From Mycobacterium sp. 852002-51971_SCH5477799-a (lineage in GTDB: Bacteria; Actinomycetota; Actinomycetes; Mycobacteriales; Mycobacteriaceae): a DNA stretch of 64,000 nt. How positions within the stretch are numbered: the first letter of the stretch is position 1; each line of letters opens with the position of its first letter. Location: assembly GCF_001667145.1 (NCBI RefSeq), contig NZ_LZIF01000086.1, forward strand, positions 62,001 to 126,000, given 5' to 3'. Both the position numbers and the translations under genes were made by a program. Positions 1 to 7,738 of the stretch are shown here, piece by piece. The notes beneath the pieces were generated by a model, which was not told the origin of the DNA, did not search any database, and saw only the letters and a list, made by a program, of their open reading frames with translations.

Positions 1-675
1 ACCCGCAACCCCAACACCGGGTCGTTCATCCTCATCGACCCGCACACCAACGGAACGGTGGCGGCCGGCATGGTGTTGCGCGATGCGTCGGCACAGGCCG
101 CTAGCCCGAACACCGTGCGGCACAAATCATCCGCCATCGCCGAAGTCCGTCGGAGGGGCAAGACGGTGTGGTTCACCGGTCTGTCTGGCTCCGGCAAGTC
201 GTCGGTGGCCATGCTGGTCGGGCAGAAGCTGCTCGAAAAGGGAGCTCTGGCATACGTTCTCGACGGTGACAATCTGCGGCACGGCTTGAACGCCGACTTG
301 GGCTTCAGCATGGCCGATCGAGCCGAAAACCTGCGCAGGCTGGCCCATGTGGCGGCGCTGCTGGCCGACTGCGGCAACGTCGTGCTGGTGCCGGCGATCA
401 GTCCGCTGGCCGAGCAACGCGCACTGGCCCGCAATGTGCACGCCGACGCCGGCTTCGATTTCTTCGAGGTGTTCTGTGACACCCCGATCGAGGAGTGCGA
501 GGAGCGCGACCCCAAGGGGTTGTACGCCAAGGCGCGTGCGGGGGAAATCAGCCAGTTCACCGGCATCGACAGCCCTTACCAGGCGCCGGTGCAGCCCGAT
601 CTTCGGCTCACCCCGGACGAGACCGTCGAGGAGCAGGCGCAGCGGGTCATCGACCTGCTCGAATCATGCGGGTAG
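1..675 (+). CDS. cysN: CysN/CysC bifunctional sulfate adenylyltransferase large subunit / APS kinase (3' part)
   Basis: The frame is open from the first base, so this is the C-terminal part of a longer protein. The first residues ([13 protein letters not shown]) look like the end of a CysN GTPase domain, and the remainder is a full APS kinase. Visible kinase features are the P-loop GLSGSGKSS, the [10 protein letters not shown] segment that binds APS, an ISPLAEQR lid-type motif and the GIDSPYQAP segment near the end. The enzyme phosphorylates adenylyl sulfate to PAPS after CysD/CysN have made APS; M. tuberculosis has the same CysN-CysC fusion. The upstream partner cysD would lie outside the window. 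Confidence is high for the kinase domain and good for the fusion. Confidence 0.93.
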   Translation, partial: TRNPNTGSFILIDPHTNGTVAAGMVLRDASAQAASPNTVRHKSSAIAEVRRRGKTVWFTGLSGSGKSSVAMLVGQKLLEKGALAYVLDGDNLRHGLNADLGFSMADRAENLRRLAHVAALLADCGNVVLVPAISPLAEQRALARNVHADAGFDFFEVFCDTPIEECEERDPKGLYAKARAGEISQFTGIDSPYQAPVQPDLRLTPDETVEEQAQRVIDLLESCG

Positions 676-720
676 CGCACCAGATCAGCCAGGCTGCGCC
701 GAAATCGTGTCGTCGGGTGG

Positions 721-726
721 CACAAT
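721..726 (+). promoter_or_regulatory. Candidate -10 box for the Rrf2-type regulator
   Basis: CACAAT lies 7 nt before the GTG at 734, the spacing expected when transcription starts at the start codon. No convincing -35 hexamer is seen. The same hexamer occurs before the Ddn-type gene at 8512. Confidence 0.35.
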
Positions 727-733
727 CCTGTGC

Positions 734-1219
734 GTGCGCATGTCGGCGAAGGCGGAGTATGCCGTGCGGGCGATGATCCAGCTCGCCACGGTGCCCGACG
801 GAACGCTGGTGAAGACGGACGATCTAGCCCACGCCCAGGGCATTCCGCCGCAATTCCTCGTCGACATCCTGACCAACCTGCGTACCGATCGGCTGGTGCG
901 AAGCCATCGCGGTCGCGAGGGTGGCTACGAATTGGCCCGCTCCGGCAAGGACATCAGCATCGCCGACGTCCTGCGCTGTATCGACGGACCGCTGGCCAGC
1001 GTCCGTGACATCGGGCTCGGCGACTTGCCGTACTCGGGACCGACGGCGGCGCTCACTGATGTCTGGCGCGCGCTGCGGGCCAGCATGCGGTCGGTGCTGG
1101 AAGAGACGACGCTGGCCGACGTCGCCAGCGGCGGCCTGCCCAAGCACGTCGTGCAGCTGGCCGACGACTATCGCGAGCAGGAAAGCCGGCGGCACGGCAC
1201 AGCGCGTACCGGAGACTAG
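734..1219 (+). CDS. Rrf2 family transcriptional regulator (Rv1287-like)
   Basis: 161-aa protein beginning [14 protein letters not shown], a typical Rrf2 N-terminus. A winged helix follows: [16 protein letters not shown] for the recognition helices and [13 protein letters not shown] for the wing. It lacks the three-Cys Fe-S cluster motif of IscR/NsrR, so it is probably not an Fe-S sensor of that kind. The protein closely resembles Rv1287, which also follows cysN in M. tuberculosis, so a role in sulfur or cysteine metabolism is a reasonable inference from position only. The start is GTG 734; ATG 740 is the alternative. The longer open frame upstream runs through cysC and is not coding. Confidence 0.88.
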   Translation: MRMSAKAEYAVRAMIQLATVPDGTLVKTDDLAHAQGIPPQFLVDILTNLRTDRLVRSHRGREGGYELARSGKDISIADVLRCIDGPLASVRDIGLGDLPYSGPTAALTDVWRALRASMRSVLEETTLADVASGGLPKHVVQLADDYREQESRRHGTARTGD

Positions 1220-1237
1220 GGCGCAGCGCTCGCTCGC

Positions 1238-1627
1238 TCAGCCCGCAGATCCATACGGGCTGGTGAGGATCTCCATGGCATGGCCGGAGGGGTCCGGGAA
1301 ATAGACCCCGCGCCCGCCGTGGTTGTGGTTGATCTCGCCGGGACGCTTGGCGCCCGGGTCGGCCCAGTGCTGCAGACCGCGTGACCGGATCCTGTCGTAG
1401 ATGGTGTCGAACTCCTGCTCTGACACCAAGAACGCGTAGTGCTGCCGCGAGATGTCCGCGCCTTCGGGTGCGTCCGCGTAGTCGAGACTTACGCCGTGCT
1501 CGAGTTCGACAACCATGAAGTGGCCGAAGGGCTTTGGGCCGGGCAGACCGAAAAGATCGGCGAGAAACTCGGCGGATTCGTGTTTGTCGCGGGATGCGAC
1601 GATGGTGTGGTTGAAACTGATGGTCAT
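1238..1627 (-). CDS. VOC superfamily (glyoxalase/dioxygenase fold) protein
   Basis: 129 aa, one glyoxalase-type beta-alpha-beta-beta-beta pair. It begins MTISFNHTIVASRD, with a His in the first strand, and ends VYFPDPSGHAMEILT, the usual metal-binding His/Glu strand. The HNHGGRGVYF segment is typical of small dioxygenase-like VOC proteins. GGAAAGAAC precedes the ATG. It is the second gene of a two-gene minus-strand unit with the VOC gene at 1672-2094, separated by 44 nt. Substrate cannot be read from the sequence. Confidence 0.8.
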   Translation of the reverse strand: MTISFNHTIVASRDKHESAEFLADLFGLPGPKPFGHFMVVELEHGVSLDYADAPEGADISRQHYAFLVSEQEFDTIYDRIRSRGLQHWADPGAKRPGEINHNHGGRGVYFPDPSGHAMEILTSPYGSAG

Positions 1628-1671
1628 AGTTCTTTCCAGTCAACCACTCCGATGCCCGGCTCGACAACGCG

Positions 1672-2094
1672 CTACTTCGGCGCGGTGAGCTCCAGGGCGA
1701 TGTTGTCGGGGTCGCGGAACTCCAGGATATAGGACGGCCCGATGTCTTTGACTGGCTGGTGAACGACGCCGAGCTCGTCGAGATGCGCTGCCGCCGAATC
1801 CAATTCATCTTTGCTGGCGAGGCGGAAGGCAATATGGTCCAGGCCGACACGATCCTCGTCGAAGCGGTCGGCCGCGACCGGCCGCAGCCCGAGCAGCGTG
1901 CCGCCGAGGTCGTAAATGACGCCGCCGAACAGGAAGCTGAACTGATTGCGGACGGATTCGTCGGCGTTTTCGGGGACTTCCAGCAGCACCGGCCAACCGA
2001 ACACGCTCTCGTAGAACTGCCGCGACCGCTCGATATCGGTGACGGTCAGTCGGACATGTGCGATGGAACTACTCGTGAACGCCATTCGGTCCAT
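1672..2094 (-). CDS. VOC superfamily protein, first gene of a two-gene unit
   Basis: 140 aa from the ATG at 2094; an internal ATG at 2085 is the alternative start. The N-terminal strand IAHVRLTVTDIERSRQFYESVFG and the C-terminal YILEFRDPDNIALELTAP are classic VOC signatures, with the metal ligands His, His (GLDHIAF) and Glu in expected places. It is a different family branch from the downstream VOC gene, so the pair is not a simple recent duplication. The gene diverges from an oxidoreductase across a 45-nt gap with a perfect palindrome, which suggests common control. The open frame extends far upstream only as an antisense shadow. Confidence 0.8.
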   Translation of the reverse strand: MDRMAFTSSSIAHVRLTVTDIERSRQFYESVFGWPVLLEVPENADESVRNQFSFLFGGVIYDLGGTLLGLRPVAADRFDEDRVGLDHIAFRLASKDELDSAAAHLDELGVVHQPVKDIGPSYILEFRDPDNIALELTAPK

Positions 2095-2111
2095 GGTTCC
2101 ACTGAAAGGCC

Positions 2112-2126
2112 GCATGTTAAACATGC
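2112..2126. promoter_or_regulatory. Perfect 15-bp palindrome, candidate operator between divergent VOC and oxidoreductase genes
   Basis: GCATGTTAAACATGC: two 7-bp arms around a single A, centred in the 45-nt gap between the starts at 2094 (minus) and 2140 (plus). Position and symmetry suit a dimeric repressor such as TetR, MarR or GntR type. No regulator gene is adjacent, so the binding protein is unknown. Confidence 0.5.
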
Positions 2127-2139
2127 CAGAATCGCCGTC

Positions 2140-3030
2140 GTGCGGATTGCGATGACCATGCCGGTGATGGAACCGGATCTGGACGCGACGGTGCTCGAGA
2201 CGTGGGCGCGCGCCATCGACGAGGGCCCGTTCTCGTCGCTGTGCTGGGGCGAGCGGATCGCCTTCGACAACCCGGACAACCTGACATTGCTGGGAGCGCT
2301 GGCCGCCTGGACCGACCGAGTGCGGCTGTTGACGACCGTCATCGTGCCGCAGCTGCACGATCCCGTCATGCTCGCCAAGGGCCTGGCGACCGGGGATCTG
2401 CTCAGCGGCGGCCGGTTGTCCGTGGGCATCGGGGTGGGCGGCCGGCACGAGGACTACCACGCCGTGAGTGCCGATCCGGCGACACAGACGATGCGCGGCA
2501 TGGCCGAACGCGTGGCGGTGATGAGGCGAGTCTGGGCGGGGGAGAAAACTTCCGACTCGGCGCTGCCCGTCGGGCCGGCGCCGGTCCAGCCCGGCGGTCC
2601 GCCGTTGTTCGTCGGCAGTATCGGCCCGAAAACCATCCGCAGTGCGGCCGCGTGGGCCGACGGGCTGGCCGGCACCACCCTCGACCTGAACGTCGCCAAG
2701 CAAAACGAGCTGTTCGACGTGGCCCGGACAGCCTGGGCCCAGGCCGGCAAGCCGAAGCCCCACCTGATCACATCGTTCTGGTTCGCGTTCGGGTCGCCCG
2801 AGGGGTCTCGCGCCCAGATCCACCGTCATCTGCGGCGCTACATGAACTGGATTCCGGCCGAATACGTCGACGCGATGGCACCGATGACGGGCTGGGCCGG
2901 CAGCGAGGAAGAACTGCTGGACGTGTTGCGCGGCTTCGAGGCGATCGGCACCGACGAGGTCCAGCTGATCCCGACGAGCTCGGATGTCGATCAGCTTCGT
3001 CGCGCAGCGGACGTGGCGGCGCGGTTGTAG
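2140..3030 (+). CDS. LLM-class flavin- or F420-dependent oxidoreductase
   Basis: 296 aa, a TIM-barrel luciferase-like monooxygenase family protein. It starts VRIAMTMPVMEPDLD, a first barrel strand. FSSLCWGERIAF, VRLLTTVIVPQLHDPVMLAKGLATGDLLSGGRLSVGIGVG and GPPLFVGSIGPKTIRSAAAWADG are family hallmarks for cofactor binding, and the EVQLIPTSSDVDQL tail closes the barrel. Mycobacterial members commonly use F420 rather than FMN; which applies here is not decidable by eye. The start is GTG 2140. A longer open frame starting at 1759 covers the antisense VOC gene and is rejected. Confidence 0.85.
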   Translation: MRIAMTMPVMEPDLDATVLETWARAIDEGPFSSLCWGERIAFDNPDNLTLLGALAAWTDRVRLLTTVIVPQLHDPVMLAKGLATGDLLSGGRLSVGIGVGGRHEDYHAVSADPATQTMRGMAERVAVMRRVWAGEKTSDSALPVGPAPVQPGGPPLFVGSIGPKTIRSAAAWADGLAGTTLDLNVAKQNELFDVARTAWAQAGKPKPHLITSFWFAFGSPEGSRAQIHRHLRRYMNWIPAEYVDAMAPMTGWAGSEEELLDVLRGFEAIGTDEVQLIPTSSDVDQLRRAADVAARL

Positions 3031-3063
3031 TCTCCGTCGCTTCCCTGGCCGAACCGGCACGCC

Positions 3064-4794
3064 TCAGGTCGCCGCTTTGTCCGTCCGGCGCTCCTCGTTC
3101 ACCGCGGGCTCCTCCTGGGGTGGCTGCCCCTTGCGCAGCGTCTCCAGCAGCTCGCGGTACGGCCCCACCAGGTAGACGGTGTCGCCGCCGCGAAGCCACG
3201 CGTCCCGGCGTGGGTGCAGCTCGAGGGGTGTGTCCCGGCGGGTGATCGCGATGACACGAGTCTGGGTGGACACCTCGAACATCCGCAGCCCGTCGAGTTC
3301 GCTGCCGGCCGCCACGTGCATGGCGCCGACCATGAACGAACGCTGCCCGACCGAGAACGTCCCCAGCACCTGTAGGCCCATTGCGGCTCCGATGAACCAG
3401 GGCGCGGCCAGGTCGACGGTCGAGCGAACGTTTTCGAAACCGAACCGCTTGGCCACCGCATCGCCGAGGGTGCGGTCATAGATTCGCAGCACGATGGGCA
3501 CGTCGGGCCGGTTGACCTCAGGCATCACCCGGGGACCGAGCATCTCGCGCAGCACAATTCCGGTCTCGATGTTGACCATGTCGTCCTGGGTTAGCACCGC
3601 GACGGCGCGGGCGCGGTCGACGCGGGCCGCCTCCAGCGTCTGGCGCAGCGTTGCGTCCCCGAAGATCACCGGCACGTCGAGTTTGTCCGCGGTCGACAGG
3701 AACCGGTTGTTCTCGTCGCGCTCGATCACCGCGACGTCGTATCCGGCGCCGGTCAGGTCGCCGACGACGCGGCTGCCGAATGAGCCGAGCCCGACCACGA
3801 TGATGTGGTCGCGCAAATGGCGTGCCCGCCGGACCCCTGCCGACTGCAGGAAGCGGCGCGACAGCAGCAAGTCCGCCAGGAACGCGACGAGCAGCGCGGT
3901 GGTCGTCACGCCGGCGAACATCAAGGCGACGGCGAATATCCGCAACCAGGCCGATTGCTGGGCGAAGCCGAATTCGCCATAGCCCACGGTGGTGATGGTC
4001 TCCGCGGTGAAATACAGCGCGTCCAGCCAGGACAGCCGCGGCTTCGTGTAGGAGAAGTGCACGACAACCGTCGACGCCAGCAGCAGGGTGATCGCGAGCA
4101 GTATCGCCGGGAAAAGCATGGGATTGACGTCGTCGCGCATCGCCCGCGCAGCGTCCGAAATTCGCCGCATCCACGATTGTCGAGAGCGTGTCGCGCTCGG
4201 CCGGGGCGTCTTTATTCCGCGCGCGGCCAGCTCGTCGGCGCTGCCGATCATGGCTGTCCAGTCACCGGCGCGCACCTGATGGTCTCGTCCAGGACATGGC
4301 ACTACCTCGGCGGGCGTGGCGGAGTTCTCGCCGTGAATCACCGCCACCGGTGCCAGGTCGCCGTAAATCTCGCGCAGTGTCGCGTCGCGTGGAGCCTCGG
4401 CTCCCGACACCAAAAAGTCGATGCCGGCCGCCTCGACCGGGTGCGTGTGGCTCGACAGGCAGGCCTCGACGACCGACGGTGCCGCGAGGTCGGCGACGTC
4501 CAGGATGGCGCCAGGACCGTTGTCGGCGGCCACCGCTTTACGCAGCACGTCGTTGCCCAGGCGGGCGACCACGCGCACGTTGGGATTCGTTTTCCTTGCC
4601 AGCAAAGCGATTTCGAGATTCTTCGCGTCGTCGGCACCCGCGCACACGATTGCGCTCGCGCGGGCAAGATCGGCACCGCCGAGCTCTTCGCTGTGCAGCT
4701 TGACGATCGTGGCGCCCGCGCGGTTCAGCTCCTCGGCGATCGTGGTCGCAAGCACGTCGTCACCGCTGACGATGATGTGGCGGCGCATGCTCAT
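3064..4794 (-). CDS. Potassium channel with two RCK/TrkA-N domains flanking a 2-TM pore
   Basis: 576 aa. Residues about 1-130 form a Rossmann RCK domain (MRRHIIVSGDDVLATTIAEEL, then RVVARLGNDVLRKAV). Two membrane helices, about 218-243 and 285-308, enclose a pore with selectivity filter TTVGYGEFG near residue 270. A second RCK domain follows (DHIIVVGLGSFGSRVVGDL, FGDATLRQTLEAARV), then a TrkA-C-like segment ending GGDTVYLVGPY. The pore and NAD(P)/nucleotide-binding folds identify a gated K+ channel rather than a Trk transporter. Most bacterial RCK channels carry one RCK domain after the pore; the N-terminal extra copy is unusual. The gene is convergent with the oxidoreductase (33-nt gap). No equivalent is known to me at the H37Rv locus. 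Confidence 0.88.
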   Translation of the reverse strand: MSMRRHIIVSGDDVLATTIAEELNRAGATIVKLHSEELGGADLARASAIVCAGADDAKNLEIALLARKTNPNVRVVARLGNDVLRKAVAADNGPGAILDVADLAAPSVVEACLSSHTHPVEAAGIDFLVSGAEAPRDATLREIYGDLAPVAVIHGENSATPAEVVPCPGRDHQVRAGDWTAMIGSADELAARGIKTPRPSATRSRQSWMRRISDAARAMRDDVNPMLFPAILLAITLLLASTVVVHFSYTKPRLSWLDALYFTAETITTVGYGEFGFAQQSAWLRIFAVALMFAGVTTTALLVAFLADLLLSRRFLQSAGVRRARHLRDHIIVVGLGSFGSRVVGDLTGAGYDVAVIERDENNRFLSTADKLDVPVIFGDATLRQTLEAARVDRARAVAVLTQDDMVNIETGIVLREMLGPRVMPEVNRPDVPIVLRIYDRTLGDAVAKRFGFENVRSTVDLAAPWFIGAAMGLQVLGTFSVGQRSFMVGAMHVAAGSELDGLRMFEVSTQTRVIAITRRDTPLELHPRRDAWLRGGDTVYLVGPYRELLETLRKGQPPQEEPAVNEERRTDKAAT

Positions 4795-5124
4795 GTGCGT
4801 TCCGCCACGACGGCCCCGGCACGGTCGCGGTCGTTCCAGCGTGGTGAGTCGTCACGCATAAACCCCACCTTTGATGACATCGGCGCTCACTTGTTGTTAC
4901 GACTATCGGGCACTATGCCGACTGACGCCAGCGCGACATGTCCTCAAACGCGAAGATGGTTGACCGAGGAGGTCCATCACGCGGAAAACGCGCTGAAGCC
5001 GACCAAGGGGTCGGCTGAATTCTCAAGTCCGTCAACCTCACTTAAGATCACGACATTCTGTGCTTCGCCGTCGAGCGCGCGAAGTCCGACGGGGAGGCCA
5101 CGACTCTGACTACGACTCGCCCTC
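4795..5124. other. 330-nt divergent intergenic region, no gene seen
   Basis: This lies between the channel gene (minus) and the PknH-sensor-like gene (plus) and should hold both promoters. TAAGAT at 5043-5048 is a possible -10 box for the plus-strand gene, without a clear -35. A 64-codon frame starting at 4915 has no ribosome site and no recognisable protein features, so it is not called. Confidence 0.4.
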
Positions 5125-6135
5125 ATGACCGCTAGCTGGCCGGGCCCCAGTTGGCCAAACCCCTTCGACCCCGGCGCACCGCCGCCTCCGCCGCCCGGCC
5201 CACCGTCCCCGCACCCGCCATCGGAGGAAGTGAACACGCTGGCGACGCTGTCGGTCGTGTTCGCATTTCTGCTGGCCCCGGTCGGAATGGTGTTGGGGCA
5301 CTTCGCCCTTATAGATATCCGCCGGCGCGGTGACCGCGGCCGCAATCGTGCACTGGTCGGACTGACGCTGTCGTACGCGTTCACCATCCTGGCCGTGGTC
5401 GCGCTGGTGTTGTGGGCGACCCTCGGCAACCATCACGCCGGACAGTCGACGGCGCACTCCGGGGGAACCACCGCCGGGGGCGTGGCGAAGCCGAGTGCCA
5501 CCACGACCGCACCGCCGGAACCGTCGGTGACGCCCGAGGGCCTGCAATCGCTGGTGCTCACCGGCGAAGACGTTGCCGGCCTGATCAAGGCGCCCGGCAT
5601 GTACGTCAACAAGACGTGGACCCAGACGCACGAGCTGCAGCCCGGCGACAGCTTTGACCCTCCGGAATGCACTGAAGCGGTATTCAACGGCTTGACGGCG
5701 TCTTATCGCGACAGCGGTTATCGTGCGATCTACGGCGTGGACCTGGGTCAGCACACCAACGGTTTCCCGCACGGGGTTTCGGAGTTCGTCGCGACATTCG
5801 ACAATGCCGCGGCCGCAGAGAGTTTCGTCACCGGCGCCGTCAATCACATCAACAGCTGCGCCGGAAGACAATTGACGTACTCGCACGGTGGCGTGTCCGG
5901 TGTCTACAGCGTCGGAACCCCGGTGCAAACCGGGCCGGTGACATCGGTTCGTAGCACCCTGGGGACCGTGCAGGACAACGGGCGGACCACCGACGTCGGC
6001 AACCAGCACACCAGCGCGCTGCGGGCCCTGGCGGCCAAGGCCAACGTCGTGGTCGACGTCGATGTCATCGGACGCGATCTCGGCGACGACGCCACCACCC
6101 TCGTGCAGGGCATCCTCGGCCGGATTCCGAGTTAA
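5125..6135 (+). CDS. Membrane protein with DUF4190 region and PknH-like extracellular sensor domain
   Basis: 336 aa. A proline-rich N-terminus (residues about 8-30) is followed by two membrane segments, LATLSVVFAFLLAPVGMVLG and YAFTILAVVALVLWATL, the DUF4190 arrangement. A Ser/Thr/Gly-rich linker leads to an outside domain (residues about 145-335) with CTEAVFNG and NSCAGRQL cysteines, as in the PknH/Rv1266c-type sensor domain. No kinase domain is present, so it is a sensor-like or binding protein rather than a kinase. The ATG is fixed by an in-frame stop a few codons upstream. Ligand unknown. Confidence 0.78.
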   Translation: MTASWPGPSWPNPFDPGAPPPPPPGPPSPHPPSEEVNTLATLSVVFAFLLAPVGMVLGHFALIDIRRRGDRGRNRALVGLTLSYAFTILAVVALVLWATLGNHHAGQSTAHSGGTTAGGVAKPSATTTAPPEPSVTPEGLQSLVLTGEDVAGLIKAPGMYVNKTWTQTHELQPGDSFDPPECTEAVFNGLTASYRDSGYRAIYGVDLGQHTNGFPHGVSEFVATFDNAAAAESFVTGAVNHINSCAGRQLTYSHGGVSGVYSVGTPVQTGPVTSVRSTLGTVQDNGRTTDVGNQHTSALRALAAKANVVVDVDVIGRDLGDDATTLVQGILGRIPS

Positions 6136-6167
6136 GCTGTTGGCCAACGAAATTGGCGAGGCACGAT

Positions 6168-6539
6168 CTACAAGACCTGAACGTCCGCGGGTGACCAGAA
6201 CGCTCGCATCGACGTGATCTTGGCGTCCCCGTTGAACGACATCGTGGAGATCGGCGAGATTCGCGTACGGCTGTCCCCGGCGTCGAGCGTCAGATGCCAG
6301 AAGAAGGCGGCTTGACTGCCGGAGATCCGCAATTCGGCGAGTTCGGTGTCCTTCTTCGCGTCTTGGAACCCCGCATAGAACCCGCGGATCGCGTCATGAC
6401 CGCGGCGAATGTCGGATCCGATCGGATCCTCGATCGTGGCGTCGGCGGCGTAGAGCGCGACGATGTCGTCGGCGGTGCCCGTGGCGACCAGCGCGAGGTA
6501 ACGATTGACGGTCTCGGTGATGGCTTCCGGGGACGGCAT
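6168..6539 (-). CDS. NTF2-like / ketosteroid-isomerase-like protein (SnoaL family)
   Basis: 123 aa from the ATG at 6539, beginning MPSPEAITETVNRYLALVATGTAD. The sequence ALYAADATIEDPIGSD and the helix GHDAIRGFYAGF are the core of the NTF2-like fold found in delta-5-3-ketosteroid isomerases. The Asp in the ATIEDP motif sits where the catalytic acid is in that family. GAGGAG lies about 14 nt upstream, so the start is only moderately sure; a longer frame reaches 6617. It diverges from the Nudix gene and converges with the sensor-domain gene. Role unknown; a steroid substrate would be a guess. Confidence 0.75.
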   Translation of the reverse strand: MPSPEAITETVNRYLALVATGTADDIVALYAADATIEDPIGSDIRRGHDAIRGFYAGFQDAKKDTELAELRISGSQAAFFWHLTLDAGDSRTRISPISTMSFNGDAKITSMRAFWSPADVQVL

Positions 6540-6594
6540 AGCTTCGGACGCTACTCCTCGATGTCGCCACCGTATGAGTTGTGGTACTCGGGGC

Positions 6595-6600
6595 GATACT
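6595..6600 (+). promoter_or_regulatory. Candidate -10 box for the Nudix gene (leaderless)
   Basis: GATACT ends 6 nt before the GTG at 6607, so the mRNA would begin at or next to the start codon. No ribosome site precedes the GTG, which agrees with leaderless translation. Confidence 0.45.
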
Positions 6601-6606
6601 GGCGTC

Positions 6607-7140
6607 GTGACTTTCATCGAACGCCTCGCGAGCCGCGAGATCTATCGGAACCCGTGGATGGTGCTGCGAGAGGATGACATCCGTCGCGCCGACGGCAGCG
6701 TGGGCATCTACAGCGTCGTCGACAAGCCGGCCTACGCGCTCGTCATGCCCTACGACGGGCAGCGCTTCCGGCTGGTCGAGCAGTTTCGCTATCCCCTCGA
6801 TGAGCGGCGCTGGGAGTTTCCGCAAGGCACCGCTCCCGATCTGGCCCACGCCGAACCGGCCGAGCTGGCCGCACGCGAATTACGTGAGGAAACCGGATTG
6901 CGCGCAACGTCATTCGAAGCGCTCGGCCAACTCGACGTCGCACCGGGAATGACCAGTCAACGCGGCTGGGTCTTCTTGGCCACGGGTATCTCCGAGGGAG
7001 AAGCCGACCGCGAGCACGAGGAGCAGGACATGCGCAGTGCCTGGTTTTCGGGTGACGAGGTCGAGCAGATGATTCGCGAGGGCGTCATCGCCGACGCTCA
7101 GTCGATTGCCGCCTACGGATTGTTCCTGCTGCGAAAGTGA
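6607..7140 (+). CDS. Nudix hydrolase, ADP-ribose pyrophosphatase-like
   Basis: 177 aa. The Nudix core RELREETGL is intact and is preceded by WEFPQGTAP; the glutamate normally seven residues before the REL core looks replaced by Ala, so the full box is degenerate at its start. QFRYPLDERRWEFP is characteristic of the ADP-ribose/NDP-sugar pyrophosphatase branch. The start is GTG 6607 because the family similarity begins at once (VTFIERLASREIYRNPWM) and a -10 box lies just upstream. Frames upstream overlap the divergent NTF2-like gene. It probably cleaves a nucleoside diphosphate linked to another moiety. Confidence 0.84.
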   Translation: MTFIERLASREIYRNPWMVLREDDIRRADGSVGIYSVVDKPAYALVMPYDGQRFRLVEQFRYPLDERRWEFPQGTAPDLAHAEPAELAARELREETGLRATSFEALGQLDVAPGMTSQRGWVFLATGISEGEADREHEEQDMRSAWFSGDEVEQMIREGVIADAQSIAAYGLFLLRK

Positions 7141-7214
7141 TAGATCCCCGACAAGACCGCGATCGTGTCCGCGTCGAGATCACACCGCGTCATCAAACGC
7201 CCACCATTGACGCA

Positions 7215-7724
7215 ATGCGGCCGAGGTTTCGGGTAGTTGCGGTGGCTGCCGCCGTCCTCGCGTCGGTCGTCGGCGCACCCGGCATGTGTGCGAATGCCAC
7301 ATCACCATCGTGGAACGGCAAATACTCGCTGGTGAGGTATGCGGTTAGCAAATCCGGCACCAGCGTCGCGGCCAAACAAGCCGAACCGACCTTCAGCGCG
7401 GATTACGTCTTCACCACCGCATGTGCGTCTGGCCAGTGCGTGGCCACTGCGACCAACGGGCCCACGCCGAAGAATCCGACGCTGCCCCAGCCTTCGCACT
7501 ACACCTGGGACGGAGCCAAGTGGGTCGAGCGCTTCGACTTTCAATGGGATTGCTATATGGGCGAAGGTGTTTCGAAGGCGTGGGCACCGGCGAGCTCGTG
7601 GGCCTTTTACGCACCGCAGCCCGATGGGTCACTACGCGGCTCATGGCACACAGACATCAGCAGCGGTCCTTGCCAGGGAAGCGTCGAAATGCCGGTGGCC
7701 GCGTTCGCCGCCGGGACGGCGTAA
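7215..7724 (+). CDS. Conserved exported protein of unknown function
   Basis: 169 aa from ATG 7215. MRPRFRVVAVAAAVLASVVGAPG is a signal peptide, with a Met-Cys-Ala-Asn stretch just after it. The mature part is rich in Trp, Tyr and Ser and has further cysteines in TACASGQCVATA, FQWDCYMGEG and SSGPCQGSV. That gives likely disulfides, as in small secreted mycobacterial beta-sheet proteins. The frame reaches back to 7137 without a hydrophobic start, so 7215 is preferred. No enzyme motif is recognised. The gene follows the Nudix gene by 74 nt. Confidence 0.72.
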   Translation: MRPRFRVVAVAAAVLASVVGAPGMCANATSPSWNGKYSLVRYAVSKSGTSVAAKQAEPTFSADYVFTTACASGQCVATATNGPTPKNPTLPQPSHYTWDGAKWVERFDFQWDCYMGEGVSKAWAPASSWAFYAPQPDGSLRGSWHTDISSGPCQGSVEMPVAAFAAGTA

Positions 7725-7738
7725 CGGGGACGCATCGA

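Noticed and set aside
1759..2139. Extra 127 codons in front of the LLM oxidoreductase
   Set aside because: This stretch is antisense to the VOC gene and the family similarity begins at GTG 2140.
4915..5109. 64-codon ORF before the sensor-domain gene
   Set aside because: No ribosome site, no promoter spacing and no protein features; it overlaps the probable promoter region.
5142..5228. Proline codon run as a nucleotide repeat array or CRISPR
   Set aside because: It encodes the Pro-rich N-terminus of the sensor-domain protein; there are no spacers or regular repeats.
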